DNA of 64,000 nucleotides from assembly GCA_949285905.1 (NCBI GenBank), contig CASDZV010000013.1, positions 25,433-89,432 on the forward strand, read 5' to 3'. Both the position numbers and the translations under genes were made by a program. The notes beneath the pieces were generated by a model, which was not told the DNA's origin, did not search any database, and saw only the letters and a program-made list of their open reading frames with translations. Below, one piece after another: positions 27,628 to 36,784 of the stretch; positions within the stretch are counted from its first letter, which is position 1; each line of letters begins with the position of its first letter. The DNA comes from an uncultured Spirochaetales bacterium. GTDB taxonomy: Bacteria; Spirochaetota; Spirochaetia; Sphaerochaetales; Sphaerochaetaceae.

Positions 27628-29141
27628 TGTTCTTCTCCTTTTGTAAGCATGTATTTCGCTATCTGTTCTTCATTTACATCATCATTTTCTAGGTGCTTAA
27701 CGATTCTGTTCTCATACATCACATACACCCTGTCACATAGGCCTATGATTTCAGGCAAATCAGAAGAAATCAGCAGGATTCCACCGCCCTGCCTAACATA
27801 ATCATCCATAAGCTGATGAATTTCCCCTTTTGCACCAACATCTACACCTACCGTTGGTTCATCAAGAATCATCAACTTGCTTTTTGTAAGCAACGCTTTT
27901 GCCATAACAACCTTCTGCTGGTTGCCTCCGCTAAGATTTGAAACCAGCTGATATGGCGAAGGAGTTTTAATAGAAAGCTGCTTAATCATTTTTTCGGAAG
28001 CTTCTTTTTCTTTTGACTTTACATAAAATACTTTTGACCATTTCCTAAAAATGCAAAGTACTGTATTAAATGACACAGTAAATGGAAGAATCAGACCAGA
28101 ATATTTTCTATTCTCTGGAAGCATTACAACACCATTGCCAAGCATCTGGGAAGGAGATTTTGCCTCACATTTTTTACCATTAATTTTAAAAGTTCCAGAA
28201 ATGATTTTATTAATACCAATCAATGCTTCTGCAACTTCAGTTCTACCAGAACCAACCAAGCCCGCGAGTCCGACAATTTCGTGTTCATGAACCTGTAAGT
28301 TGACATCGGATTGTCCTTTCTTTAAACATACAGAATCCAATGACACAATTTCCTTACCAGGGGTTAGACTGTCTCTGGAATTGTAATCCCCGATATCTCT
28401 TCCAACCATCATCCTGACAAGTTCTTCTTCACTGCATGAAGAAACATCACAAGTACCAATTTTCTTGCCATCCCTAAGTACTGTAACTTTGTCTCCAATC
28501 TGTTGAAGTTCTTTTAGTCTATGAGAGATATAAATTACCGCAACACCTTCTCTCTTCAAATCATTAATTGCAATAAATAAGCTCTCGACTTCTCTTTCTG
28601 TGAGTATTGCAGTTGGTTCATCAAATATAATGACTTCGGGGTGCAGATTAATAACCCTGGCTATGTCAATCATTTTCCAGATTGATGGCGAATATTCCCT
28701 AACAGGCCGATTAACATTTATATCTAAAGAAAACCGAGCCATTAACTTCCTGCTGGCGGCTTCCATTTTCTTCATGTCAAAGAAACATGTCTTTCCGATT
28801 TTTAATTCACGGTTAAGAAATATGTTCTGTTTGACGCTAAGCCATGGGACAAGCATGAGTTCCTGGTGAACCGCCTCGATACCACATTCAGAGGAATCAA
28901 AAGGGGAAGCAAATGCAACTTCTCTTCCTTTATATTCAATGACTCCACCATCGGGTCGATGTGCACCAATAAGGCATTTTATCAGCGTAGATTTTCCTGC
29001 TCCATTTTCTCCTATCAGGGCATGAACCTCTCCCGGATAGATTTCAATGTCAACATTATCCAGCGCTTTTACGCCAGGAAAACATTTTGTCAGACCTGTA
29101 ACTTTCATTACTGGCTGTTTATTTTTGGCTCCATTTCCCAT
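27624..29141 (-). CDS. sugar ABC transporter ATP-binding protein (RbsA/MglA type)
   Basis: This 505-residue protein has two fused ABC ATPase domains. The first has Walker A GENGAGKSTLIKCL and Walker B VIIFDEPTAILTE. The second has the degenerate Walker A GLVGSGRTEVAEAL usual for this class, with NLSGGNQQKVVMAKALL and LMILDEPTVGVDVGAKGEIH. It powers uptake of a monosaccharide-sized ligand through the two RbsC-like permeases. The first ATG at 29141 has only a modest AGGTGTGG site. An ATG at 29108 (MKVTGLTKC) is the alternative. Confidence 0.93.
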   Translation of the reverse strand: MGNGAKNKQPVMKVTGLTKCFPGVKALDNVDIEIYPGEVHALIGENGAGKSTLIKCLIGAHRPDGGVIEYKGREVAFASPFDSSECGIEAVHQELMLVPWLSVKQNIFLNRELKIGKTCFFDMKKMEAASRKLMARFSLDINVNRPVREYSPSIWKMIDIARVINLHPEVIIFDEPTAILTEREVESLFIAINDLKREGVAVIYISHRLKELQQIGDKVTVLRDGKKIGTCDVSSCSEEELVRMMVGRDIGDYNSRDSLTPGKEIVSLDSVCLKKGQSDVNLQVHEHEIVGLAGLVGSGRTEVAEALIGINKIISGTFKINGKKCEAKSPSQMLGNGVVMLPENRKYSGLILPFTVSFNTVLCIFRKWSKVFYVKSKEKEASEKMIKQLSIKTPSPYQLVSNLSGGNQQKVVMAKALLTKSKLMILDEPTVGVDVGAKGEIHQLMDDYVRQGGGILLISSDLPEIIGLCDRVYVMYENRIVKHLENDDVNEEQIAKYMLTKGEEQ

Positions 29142-29193
29142 AATATGTCCACACCTGTTCCAAGGAATTAAAAATTACTGCTGTTTAATTATT

Positions 29194-29251
29194 TGCTGCA
29201 TCGGTACTTTCTAGAACTTCTGATACCAATCTTCATAATACCGATACAGCA
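29194..29251 (-). repeat. long inverted repeat between binding-protein and ATPase genes
   Basis: Two 13-base arms (29194-29206 and 29239-29251) are complementary except for one position and enclose 32 bases. They lie in the 147-nt gap inside the importer operon. No T-run follows closely, so an RNA-stabilising or processing hairpin is more likely than a terminator. Binding proteins are often made in excess through such structures. Confidence 0.5.
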
Positions 29252-29288
29252 TCTCATATCAATGTGATTACGTACAAACGTATCCTAA

Positions 29289-30386
29289 TCACTTGCTAGG
29301 CTGTTTCCACCATGCAACTTCATCGATGTAATAATCGATGTTGGAACCATCTACAATAACACCATCCATCGTGTTCAAGTCAGGATAAGGGATATACCCT
29401 TCTGGACATAAGGTGCCATCATTCAGATACTGAACGATATATGCCGCACCCAACCATCCAAGTGATGGAGGATCTGGATTGATTGAAACCTCCAGACGAC
29501 CTTGCTGAATTGCGTAACTGGCATCTTCATTGCAGTCAAATCCGGCAACAATTATTCCGTCATTAGCACTACCTACTTTGTAACCAGCACCTTCCAATGC
29601 CATTATTACGCCCATTGCAGCTTCATCATTACTTGCAATTATTGCGTCGATTTCATCTTCGCTATATTTCTGAATTAAATTCTCAGTTACTGTAAGGCCA
29701 TCTGTCCTACGGAAGTTTGAAGGCTGTTCCGCAATTATATTGATATTAGGATACTTATCCAAAACCTCGTGTATTCCGGCATTCCTTTCATGTGCATTCT
29801 GTGCCTCTGGAGGACCTGGTAAATTGATAACATTTCCATTTCCATCAAGGGCTTCAGCAATATATTCTGCTATATACTTTCCCTGCTCATAATATTGAGT
29901 CCCGATAAATCCAAATATCTGGTCTGTATTTGCAGCCGTACCAACAACAATTACGGGAATGCCCGCAGCATATGCTCGCTCTAGACAGGGCACAATTCCG
30001 TTTGAATCAATCGGCGATATCACAATTCCATCCACCTGTCTCTGGATCAAATCATCAACAACTCTTGCCTGTTCTTCGATGTTGTCATTCTTTGCAGGTG
30101 AAAGCACAATAGGCTCGAACCCCATAGATTCAGCAGCCTTCTCAAATCCTCCAGAGAACCCAGCCATCCATGGATTTGTGTTATTCTTCACAACACAGGC
30201 AATGGTATACTCTTCATCAGCCTTCACATCGGATGTAACGTTCCATCCCAAACCTTCAATAGGATAGCCTTCCAATGCTGTTGAAGCATAATCTTCAGGA
30301 TTGACAGCCTGAACTTCCTGCTGTCCACTTGCAAACAAACATACAGAAATGAAAACCATTAAGCAAACAAATAAACCTTTTTTCAT
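29289..30386 (-). CDS. sugar ABC transporter substrate-binding protein (RbsB type)
   Basis: This protein of about 365 residues has a signal peptide that ends near FASGQQE, a style frequent in Sphaerochaeta. A Peripla_BP_4 domain follows: YTIACVVKNNTNPWMAGFSGGFEKAAES, VDDLIQRQVDGIVISPIDSNG, IGTQYYEQGKYIAEYIAE and DAIIASNDEAAMGVIMALEGAGYK. It binds a small sugar-like ligand outside the membrane. The ATG at 30386 was chosen because AAGGAG lies seven bases upstream. It is preceded by the UlaG-like gene and followed, after a gap with an inverted repeat, by the ATPase gene. Confidence 0.92.
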   Translation of the reverse strand: MKKGLFVCLMVFISVCLFASGQQEVQAVNPEDYASTALEGYPIEGLGWNVTSDVKADEEYTIACVVKNNTNPWMAGFSGGFEKAAESMGFEPIVLSPAKNDNIEEQARVVDDLIQRQVDGIVISPIDSNGIVPCLERAYAAGIPVIVVGTAANTDQIFGFIGTQYYEQGKYIAEYIAEALDGNGNVINLPGPPEAQNAHERNAGIHEVLDKYPNINIIAEQPSNFRRTDGLTVTENLIQKYSEDEIDAIIASNDEAAMGVIMALEGAGYKVGSANDGIIVAGFDCNEDASYAIQQGRLEVSINPDPPSLGWLGAAYIVQYLNDGTLCPEGYIPYPDLNTMDGVIVDGSNIDYYIDEVAWWKQPSK

Positions 30387-30400
30387 TACCATTCTCCTTT

Positions 30401-31474
30401 TTATTTCTTGCATTCGCCATAAACCAGGGATTTCTTCCAGTTATAGCGTTCTCTCCAGTCAGGATATTTGTATTCTTCCATCTCTTTATCCTGAGGATAG
30501 ATATATCTTCCCCCGTGTTTCATAATGCAGACTCTCAATTCTGCATCATTTGCTCTGACAATCTTTTTCAACTCCTCTGGATTCATTTCAGAACTAGCCC
30601 AATTCTCATAATGATCAGGAATTAGAACCTCTGCATTGAGATTCTGTGCTACTCTCATACAATCCCATGGATTCATCTTGTCAGTAGCCCCTGGTGCATT
30701 GTGTCCCATATCCATGATTGCAACATTTATTTTGTTCCTTTCTCCCACTGCTCGATACCCATCGTTGTAAAGAGTATCGCCAAGGAAAATTACGGACCCC
30801 TCTGCAGTCTCAAAAAGGAAACTAACCGCATTGGAATCAAAATCCAGAGGCTTTGATGAATCATAATCTCCTGTAAGGCAAGCCATTGAATCATAATTTT
30901 TTTCAACAATTACTTTTGTATCTTTTACTGTAAAAGAATCTCCTGGCCGAACCTCAATGATTCTTTCTTCGGGGACTCCCCATTTGCGGAAAAGAGCACA
31001 GGTATTTTGGGGGCCTATATACTTGCAATCAGTTGTATCAAGCGTTGCCATAACAGTATAGAAATCTGCATGGTCCTGATGATGGTGTGTGGCAAAAACA
31101 CAATCCAGCGTTTTGAATTTCCACGGATCAATTACGTGAGGATTTGTACGTACCCATGTAAGGTATGGTGCACCACTTGTTCTGCACACACCACAATAAT
31201 GGTACTCGCTATTGAGAGATGATCCGGAATAATTATCAATTAAAAATACAGCACCTCCTGATGACTTATATGCCCAAGAAGGTCCTCCCAGCATCCAAAG
31301 AGCAAAAGCCCCATCGGGAACGCAGATATTCTCAATCTCTTGATTAAGCATCTGGTGCCATTCAGGGAAACATTCCTCCAACCAGATTTCCCTTGTCATC
31401 TTTCTGACAACACCAGTTCCAGCACTAGTCGGTATGGTATTTTCAAGACGTTCCAGTTCAATCTTTTCTTCCAT
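30401..31474 (-). CDS. UlaG-like metallo-beta-lactamase-fold hydrolase
   Basis: This 357-residue protein is co-linear with E. coli UlaG (L-ascorbate-6-phosphate lactonase). The shared segments are a TREIWLEECFPEWHQMLNQEIE N-terminus, the metal motif H130-x-H132-x-D134-H135 in ATHHHQDHAD, VIFLGDTLYND and the C-terminal GGRYIYPQDKEMEEYKYPDW. It probably opens a lactone or hydrolyses an ester of a sugar acid in the cytosol. It is the first gene of a ribose-type ABC operon, not of an ascorbate PTS, and no UlaD/E/F genes are nearby. Its substrate is therefore probably not ascorbate phosphate. The ATG at 31474 follows AAAGGAGG. Confidence 0.8.
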   Translation of the reverse strand: MEEKIELERLENTIPTSAGTGVVRKMTREIWLEECFPEWHQMLNQEIENICVPDGAFALWMLGGPSWAYKSSGGAVFLIDNYSGSSLNSEYHYCGVCRTSGAPYLTWVRTNPHVIDPWKFKTLDCVFATHHHQDHADFYTVMATLDTTDCKYIGPQNTCALFRKWGVPEERIIEVRPGDSFTVKDTKVIVEKNYDSMACLTGDYDSSKPLDFDSNAVSFLFETAEGSVIFLGDTLYNDGYRAVGERNKINVAIMDMGHNAPGATDKMNPWDCMRVAQNLNAEVLIPDHYENWASSEMNPEELKKIVRANDAELRVCIMKHGGRYIYPQDKEMEEYKYPDWRERYNWKKSLVYGECKK

Positions 31475-31709
31475 GTTATTCAGCAACCTCCTTTGATATG
31501 TGTTCGATAACACAAAACCCTAAAAAAATAAGCAAGCGTTTTCTCTAGCAATACTTATATAAACAAGACCTATCCTTTTCTAACTTAATTTGACAATGCA
31601 ACTCTTGAGAAAACTACATGATTCTTGCATAAATTTTTTAGAGATTCTTTGTTCTGCTTACAGGTCTCAAAATGGTTGTAACGAAGTCACAAAATCATAA
31701 AAAGTGCCA

Positions 31710-31723
31710 CCACTATCTAGTGG
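31710..31723. promoter_or_regulatory. 14-bp palindrome upstream of the UlaG-like operon, candidate operator
   Basis: CCACTATCTAGTGG is symmetric except for its two central bases and lies about 235 bases upstream of the first gene, in a 314-nt gap (31475-31788). LacI-type or AraC-type binding is possible. The rest of the gap is AT-rich and shows nothing else I can name. Confidence 0.25.
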
Positions 31724-31783
31724 AAACAAGTACTAATTTCTAGCCGAAATGATTCTATTTTTTATCTATGTTGTATAAAACAA

Positions 31784-31838
31784 ACAAAAAGCGCTTCCAT
31801 TGGATCTTCTCTGTAAAGATTCTAGCATGGAAGCGCTT
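31784..31838 (-). terminator. intrinsic terminator of the carboxyltransferase gene
   Basis: The arms at 31789-31800 and 31827-31838 (AAGCGCTTCCAT and its complement) form a perfect 12-bp stem. Inner ATCTT/AAGAT pairing extends it. On the minus strand it ends in TTTTTGTTTG, 20 bases after the carboxyltransferase stop. Confidence 0.8.
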
Positions 31839-31858
31839 GCAACGTACTTAGGAAATAA

Positions 31859-33400
31859 TCAGAGAGGAATATTGCCGTGCTTTCTCTCCGGTTTTGCTTT
31901 CTTCTTGTCCCTGAGCATCTCAAGAGCAGACATGACTTTTGCTCTTGTCTCCGCAGGATCTATGACATCATCGACATAACCGCGCTTTGCAGCCTGATAC
32001 GGATTAGCAAACTCTGCTCTGTACTCCTTTGTCTTCTCTGCACGCAGAGCAACAGGATCTGCAGCTGCTGCGAATTCTTTCTTGTAGATGATGTTTGCAG
32101 CTCCATCACTTCCCATTACTGCAATCTCAGCATTAGGCCATGCAAATACGATATCAGCACCAAGCTCTTTGCTTGCCATACCTATATATGCACCACCATA
32201 AGCTTTGCGGAGAATTACAGTAACTAGAGGAACAGTGGCTTCAGAATACGCATACAGAAGCTTTGCACCATGACGGATAATACCGCCTGTCTCCTCAGAA
32301 ATACCTGGAAGGAATCCTGTGACATCAACAAATGTGACAATAGGAATATTGAAGGCATCGCAGAATCTGATAAATCTAGAAGCCTTGTCAGATGCATTGA
32401 TTTCAAGACACCCAGCAAGCACTGAAGGCTGATTGGCAATAATACCCACACTCTTTCCAGCCATTCGTGCAAAGCCCACAACAACATTGCGGGCATACTG
32501 TGCCTGCACTTCGAAAAACGATGCAGCATCGAAAACGCGTTCAATAATGCGTCTGACATCATACCCTCTTTTCGCTTCAAGAGGAACGATTGCGCCAAGT
32601 TCCGGATCAGGAGACGCCGCCATATCATTTTTCCCCACAGGTACTTCACTGTGATTGTTCTGAGGAATATATGTCAGCAACTTCTTGATACCATCAAGCG
32701 TGGACTTCTCATCAGGGTAAGAGAAATGAGCGACACCGCTCTGTGTATTATGTGTCTCAGCACCACCTAGCTTCTCCGAAGTGACACTCTCCCCTGTCAC
32801 GGCCTTGATGACATCAGGTCCGGTAATGAACATGTAACTGGTCTTCTCTGTCATGAAGATGAAATCCGTCAGAGCCGGAGAATAGACAGCACCGCCAGCA
32901 CACGGTCCCATAATAGCAGTTATCTGGGGAATGACTCCTGAAGACTGCACATTGCGGTAGAAGATATTGCCAAACCCGCTCAGGGAATCAACACCTTCCT
33001 GGATTCTTGCCCCGCCTGAATCATTGATACCGATGACAGGAGCACCGACTCGCAGTGCAAGATCCATCACATCAGTAATCTTCTTGGCGTGCATCTCTCC
33101 AAGAGAACCACCCATAACAGTGAAATCCTGAGAGTAAACGAACACCAGCCGCCCGTTAATCCTGCCACTGCCTACAACAACACCTTCCCCTGGTGCATAG
33201 ACTTTATCCATTCCAAGAGAAGTGCTTCTATGCTCGACGAACATATCGATTTCAGAAAAGCTACCCGGATCCAGAAGATATTCTATTCTCTCACGTGCTG
33301 TCATCTTGCCTTTGCTGTGCTGTGCTTCAATGCGCTTCTCGCCACCTCCGGCAATGACCGTAGCCTTCTTAGCTTTCAGCTTCTCTAGAGCTTCATCCAT
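31859..33400 (-). CDS. acyl-CoA carboxyltransferase subunit (PccB/MmdA type)
   Basis: This 513-residue biotin-dependent carboxyltransferase matches methylmalonyl-CoA decarboxylase alpha and propionyl-CoA carboxylase beta. It has [21 protein letters not shown], the acyl-CoA oxyanion loop [12 protein letters not shown], the [16 protein letters not shown] loop and the biotin-site loop [26 protein letters not shown]. Together with a carrier and a membrane or carboxylase partner it moves CO2 between biotin and (methyl)malonyl-CoA. No partner subunits lie nearby, so it must use proteins encoded elsewhere. The ATG at 33400 follows TAAGGAG; the longer frame upstream has no site. Which carboxyl-CoA reaction it serves cannot be decided here. 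Confidence 0.88.
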   Translation of the reverse strand: MDEALEKLKAKKATVIAGGGEKRIEAQHSKGKMTARERIEYLLDPGSFSEIDMFVEHRSTSLGMDKVYAPGEGVVVGSGRINGRLVFVYSQDFTVMGGSLGEMHAKKITDVMDLALRVGAPVIGINDSGGARIQEGVDSLSGFGNIFYRNVQSSGVIPQITAIMGPCAGGAVYSPALTDFIFMTEKTSYMFITGPDVIKAVTGESVTSEKLGGAETHNTQSGVAHFSYPDEKSTLDGIKKLLTYIPQNNHSEVPVGKNDMAASPDPELGAIVPLEAKRGYDVRRIIERVFDAASFFEVQAQYARNVVVGFARMAGKSVGIIANQPSVLAGCLEINASDKASRFIRFCDAFNIPIVTFVDVTGFLPGISEETGGIIRHGAKLLYAYSEATVPLVTVILRKAYGGAYIGMASKELGADIVFAWPNAEIAVMGSDGAANIIYKKEFAAAADPVALRAEKTKEYRAEFANPYQAAKRGYVDDVIDPAETRAKVMSALEMLRDKKKAKPERKHGNIPL

Positions 33401-33547
33401 CTGATACTCCTTAGAAGACATTTGTCTTCCAGAGTATTCTACAAAGAATGCAAAGTGGTGTGAACTAGCAGAAGGCACATCATGGCACCTCTATAGGTGT
33501 CATTGTCCATTCTGAACGCATGTCTTGTTTTCTGGTATTATCAGGGA

Positions 33548-34201
33548 ATGAAGCATGTAGTAGCTATCAGATTCAGCTCAAGAGACAGAAGTGCAGAAGA
33601 TGCGATGAACAATCTTGAGACTGCTTTATCCTATGCATTCCATGTACCTGTAGAATCTGCCTCTTTGATGCATGGCAGCATTGATGAAATCATCAGCAAC
33701 CACAGCGATGACGAACTTCTTTTTCTGCCGCTTATTGTACAGAAAGGATACGAATATGAAAAAATCCTGTCATATGGCTTTCCGGCAGCTCAGCCTCTCC
33801 TTGGAGACGAAAGTGATGCTGCAGAGATTGCGGCCATTCTGTCATCTGTATTACCTGAGCGAAAAGATAACACATATCTTCTGGTTGGACATGGCATGCA
33901 GAACAGAGAAATAAGCGAATATAATCTTCTGAGAAAACATCTGAGACCTGACATGAGGCTCACAGCTCTCAAAGGGCCAGATGATTACCACTATACAGCG
34001 ATTCCGGACACAGAAATCACCATCATACCATTCCTCCTTACGTGTGGTTACCATGTGAAGAATGATATCGTGAAGACCATGATTCCATATCTGGCAAAAA
34101 GAGGAAAGAATGTGACACTCTGTGAAAACGGCCTTCTGAATCTGTCGTCAGGCTTTGCAGAAATCTTCAGGCGGCACCTTGCAGCACTGCTAAATGAATA
34201 A
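33548..34201 (+). CDS. cbiK: sirohydrochlorin chelatase, CbiK family
   Basis: This 217-residue protein looks like the anaerobic cobaltochelatase CbiK, which inserts Co2+ (or Fe2+) into sirohydrochlorin for cobalamin or siroheme synthesis. Two metal-type histidines appear in LLVGHGMQ (H115) and LTCGYHVKNDI (H169), at the CbiK spacing. Its N-terminal half is diverged. The ribosome site is weak (TCAGGGA). It converges with the FecE-like ATPase gene, overlapping by 12 bases. No other cobalamin genes are in the window. A siroheme-type sulfite reductase domain is encoded 2.6 kb away, so iron insertion for siroheme is an attractive reading, but this is inference. Confidence 0.72.
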   Translation: MKHVVAIRFSSRDRSAEDAMNNLETALSYAFHVPVESASLMHGSIDEIISNHSDDELLFLPLIVQKGYEYEKILSYGFPAAQPLLGDESDAAEIAAILSSVLPERKDNTYLLVGHGMQNREISEYNLLRKHLRPDMRLTALKGPDDYHYTAIPDTEITIIPFLLTCGYHVKNDIVKTMIPYLAKRGKNVTLCENGLLNLSSGFAEIFRRHLAALLNE

Positions 34202-34900
34202 TTCATGGCTGCTGCCATCTCCTGTTATGATTGTTCCGCGCTCAAGACCGAATGCAGTCTCCAGCACTTTCCTTTCAAAAAGCTCAGGTTTGCTACCTGA
34301 AAACAACAGATGTCCCTGTGAGAGGATTATTATATCATCTGCTATTCTCAGTGCCCTGTTGATGTCATGGAAGGAGACAATGACAATATGTCCCTGTGCC
34401 TTCAGTGCTAGCAGCGCCTTCTCTGCCTGTTCACGATAATGCACATCAAGGCTTGCCTCCGGTTCATCAAATGCATACATAAGTGCTTTATGAGAAAGAG
34501 TGAGTGACAGGAACACCATCTGCCTCTCTCCTCCTGAAAGCGTATCCATACGTTTATCAAGGAAATCTGACAGACCGAACTTTTCCAGTTCACGTTGTCC
34601 ATCATCAAATACAGAGAGGAAAGAGCGGACAGTAAGATCTGAATACGGAAGAGTCTGAGGCATCAAAGAATGAATCCTCCCGCGTTCAGATCTCTTGCAT
34701 GTTCTCAGTTCCTTCCCTTTCACCTTTACAGAACCGGAATAATCTCTGTAAAACGATGTCAGCACTCTGATAAGTGTCGTCTTGCCACTGCCATTCTCGC
34801 CCAGCAACGCATAAACTCTGCCATCCTCAAGCGTCAGGGAAATGTTGTTAAGAAGATTATGTCCTTTTATAGACAGCGAAAGATTTCTTATTTCAATCAT
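34190..34900 (-). CDS. iron/cobalamin-type ABC transporter ATP-binding protein (FecE/BtuD family)
   Basis: This 236-residue ATPase has Walker A GENGSGKTTLIRVL, signature LSGGERQMVFLSL and Walker B LMYAFDEPEASLD. It is of the FecE/FepC/BtuD group that energises uptake of ferric chelates, haem or cobalamin. The start overlaps the permease stop by four bases. The three genes at 34190-36709 are read in the order binding protein, permease, ATPase. Confidence 0.9.
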   Translation of the reverse strand: MIEIRNLSLSIKGHNLLNNISLTLEDGRVYALLGENGSGKTTLIRVLTSFYRDYSGSVKVKGKELRTCKRSERGRIHSLMPQTLPYSDLTVRSFLSVFDDGQRELEKFGLSDFLDKRMDTLSGGERQMVFLSLTLSHKALMYAFDEPEASLDVHYREQAEKALLALKAQGHIVIVSFHDINRALRIADDIIILSQGHLLFSGSKPELFERKVLETAFGLERGTIITGDGSSHELFI

Positions 34901-35871
34901 GAACGCGCCCTCCTTATGAGAAGAGCAATGAAGAACGGAACGCCGATGATTGCCATGAAAATACCTGCAGGAAGCTCACCGGGGCTGATCACTGTACGTG
35001 CCAGTATGTCTGAAAGCAGAACAAGAAACGGCCCTGCAAAGAGGGAAAGAGAAAGCGTCTTCCGGCTTTCTCCTCCTCCCAGCATTCTTGCAATATGAGG
35101 TGTGACAAGTCCGACAAAGCCCAGCAAACCGGAGAATGTGACAGCAGAGGCTGCAAGAAGTGCCGCTATAGCGACAACAATGATTCTTATTATCATGGGC
35201 CGGTATCCCATCGATGAGGCTATCTCATCGCCGAGCATGATGATGTCCATCAGCCCGGAGAGGAAGAACGAGGCAATGACAGCGATGGCTATAAGGAAGC
35301 ATGGAAGGCAGAGCATCGAAGCGTTTACAGAGGCAAAGCCTCCGACTGAAAAGGAGCTGTAAGTACTCAGCACATCAGGATCTAAAGAACTTATGACACT
35401 TATAAATGCATTGAAGAGCGCATTTACAGCAATACCTGCAAGAATGATTGAATGCGAAGAGCTGACACGTCCGATAAAAGAAGATATGAGAAATACAATG
35501 ACAAGAGCCAGCATGCCTCCCAGGAATGCCACGACAGGAAGAATACCGAAGCAGAACGGGAAAACTGACAGAGAGAGGAGCACTGCAAGCCCCGCCCCTG
35601 AATTCAGCCCTATGATATTAGGACTTGCAAGGTCATTGCCAGTCGCCGCCTGTAGCAGCGTTCCGGAAATGGCAAACGCAATACCTGCGAAAAAGCATGC
35701 AATGGTACGTGGGAACCTTATGGAAAAAAGAATTACACCACTGATACTACCGCTGTCATTGAAAGCCTCTATGAAATCTACAGGAACACTTCCCATCAGC
35801 ATTGAAAGTGTGAAAGCTATTATGTCAAACACAATAAGAAGCAACAGAGAAAGGTGATACCGGTTATTCAT
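34897..35871 (-). CDS. iron/cobalamin-type ABC transporter permease (FecCD family)
   Basis: This 324-residue permease has about nine to ten membrane helices and the FecCD hallmarks: VPVDFIEAF, RFPRTIACFFAGIAFAISGTLLQAATGNDLASPNIIGLNSGAGLAVLLS and GFVGLVTPHIARML. One gene is enough because this family works as a homodimer. It overlaps the binding-protein gene by eight bases and the ATPase gene by four. Confidence 0.92.
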   Translation of the reverse strand: MNNRYHLSLLLLIVFDIIAFTLSMLMGSVPVDFIEAFNDSGSISGVILFSIRFPRTIACFFAGIAFAISGTLLQAATGNDLASPNIIGLNSGAGLAVLLSLSVFPFCFGILPVVAFLGGMLALVIVFLISSFIGRVSSSHSIILAGIAVNALFNAFISVISSLDPDVLSTYSSFSVGGFASVNASMLCLPCFLIAIAVIASFFLSGLMDIIMLGDEIASSMGYRPMIIRIIVVAIAALLAASAVTFSGLLGFVGLVTPHIARMLGGGESRKTLSLSLFAGPFLVLLSDILARTVISPGELPAGIFMAIIGVPFFIALLIRRARS

Positions 35872-36709
35872 AAAGCACTTTCTCCATCATCGAATACGCC
35901 TCAGCCCATCTGCCATTAGGCTTGAAATGGAAGAGCTCTTTAGGCAGGAAATAGACCTCTCCTTCCTTCACGGCCTTCACATCGCGCCATCCCGGCTGTG
36001 AGAACAGACTATTGATATAAGCAATGCTTGCATCTTCATTTCCCTGTGGCACGATGAGGATTCTGTCGATATCTCCGGCAAGAATGGCTTCAAGAGAGAG
36101 CTGCTCTGTCAGCACTTTCATTTCATCCGCCACGTTTATCGCGCCTAAATCCTGAATAATCAGCGCAGCAAAATGATTATCAGCACGCTTTGCACGGACA
36201 GAGGAGAATGCACTGCCTGCCCTGATGAACAAGACACGCGGCTTTTCCTCATAAGAAGAGGCTTTCACGATTATCTTTCCGATGCTATCCTGCTGGCTCA
36301 AGCCATATAGATTGTAAAGATCCTGCCTTCCTGTTATTTCCGTCAATATTCTGAAAACTGAGAGAAAATCCGCAAAACTATCTTCTGTGACGAGCATCAT
36401 CGGTATACCCATCTCATCCATAAGCGTCTTAAGCCTGACATGGCTTGCTGTATCAGCAGAACCTATGACCAGATCCGGCTTCGAGAAAATAAGGACTTCC
36501 GTATTTATATTCCTGCCAGAGGAAGAATCAGCAAGAATAGCCTCCGGGGAGGCAAAACCCCGTTCCACAGCCTCCGATACCGTGATATCCACACTACCTC
36601 CGGCAAGCGACCAGAGATCTGCAAGAGAGGAATTGAGACATGCTGTCCTAATAGCAAAGACAGGCAATGAGAGTATTACCAGCAGAAATAAAAGAAAGAG
36701 CCTTTTCAT
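35864..36709 (-). CDS. iron/cobalamin-type ABC transporter substrate-binding protein (BtuF/FepB family)
   Basis: This protein of about 281 residues has a signal peptide (hydrophobic run LFLLFLLVILSLPVFA). A Peripla_BP_2 domain follows: DLWSLAGGSVDITVSEAVERGFASPEAIL near the N-terminus, a DLVIGSADTASHVRLKTLMDEMGIPMMLV strand-helix and a C-terminal REGEVYFLPKE-like KEGEVYFLP. It delivers a metal chelate or corrinoid to the FecCD permease. The ATG at 36709 was preferred over a TTG one codon earlier. The 75 bases before the fusion gene show no terminator or riboswitch that I can see. Confidence 0.85.
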   Translation of the reverse strand: MKRLFLLFLLVILSLPVFAIRTACLNSSLADLWSLAGGSVDITVSEAVERGFASPEAILADSSSGRNINTEVLIFSKPDLVIGSADTASHVRLKTLMDEMGIPMMLVTEDSFADFLSVFRILTEITGRQDLYNLYGLSQQDSIGKIIVKASSYEEKPRVLFIRAGSAFSSVRAKRADNHFAALIIQDLGAINVADEMKVLTEQLSLEAILAGDIDRILIVPQGNEDASIAYINSLFSQPGWRDVKAVKEGEVYFLPKELFHFKPNGRWAEAYSMMEKVLYE

Positions 36710-36784
36710 CAATCATTCCAGAGAGAATCAGGAATGTTTCAAGGCCCTTTCCTTCTCAATATCAAGTATGGCACATTCTGATGC

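Noticed and set aside
36710..36784. Possible cobalamin or other riboswitch before the FecBCD-type operon
   Set aside because: The gap is only about 75 bases and shows no conserved riboswitch boxes.
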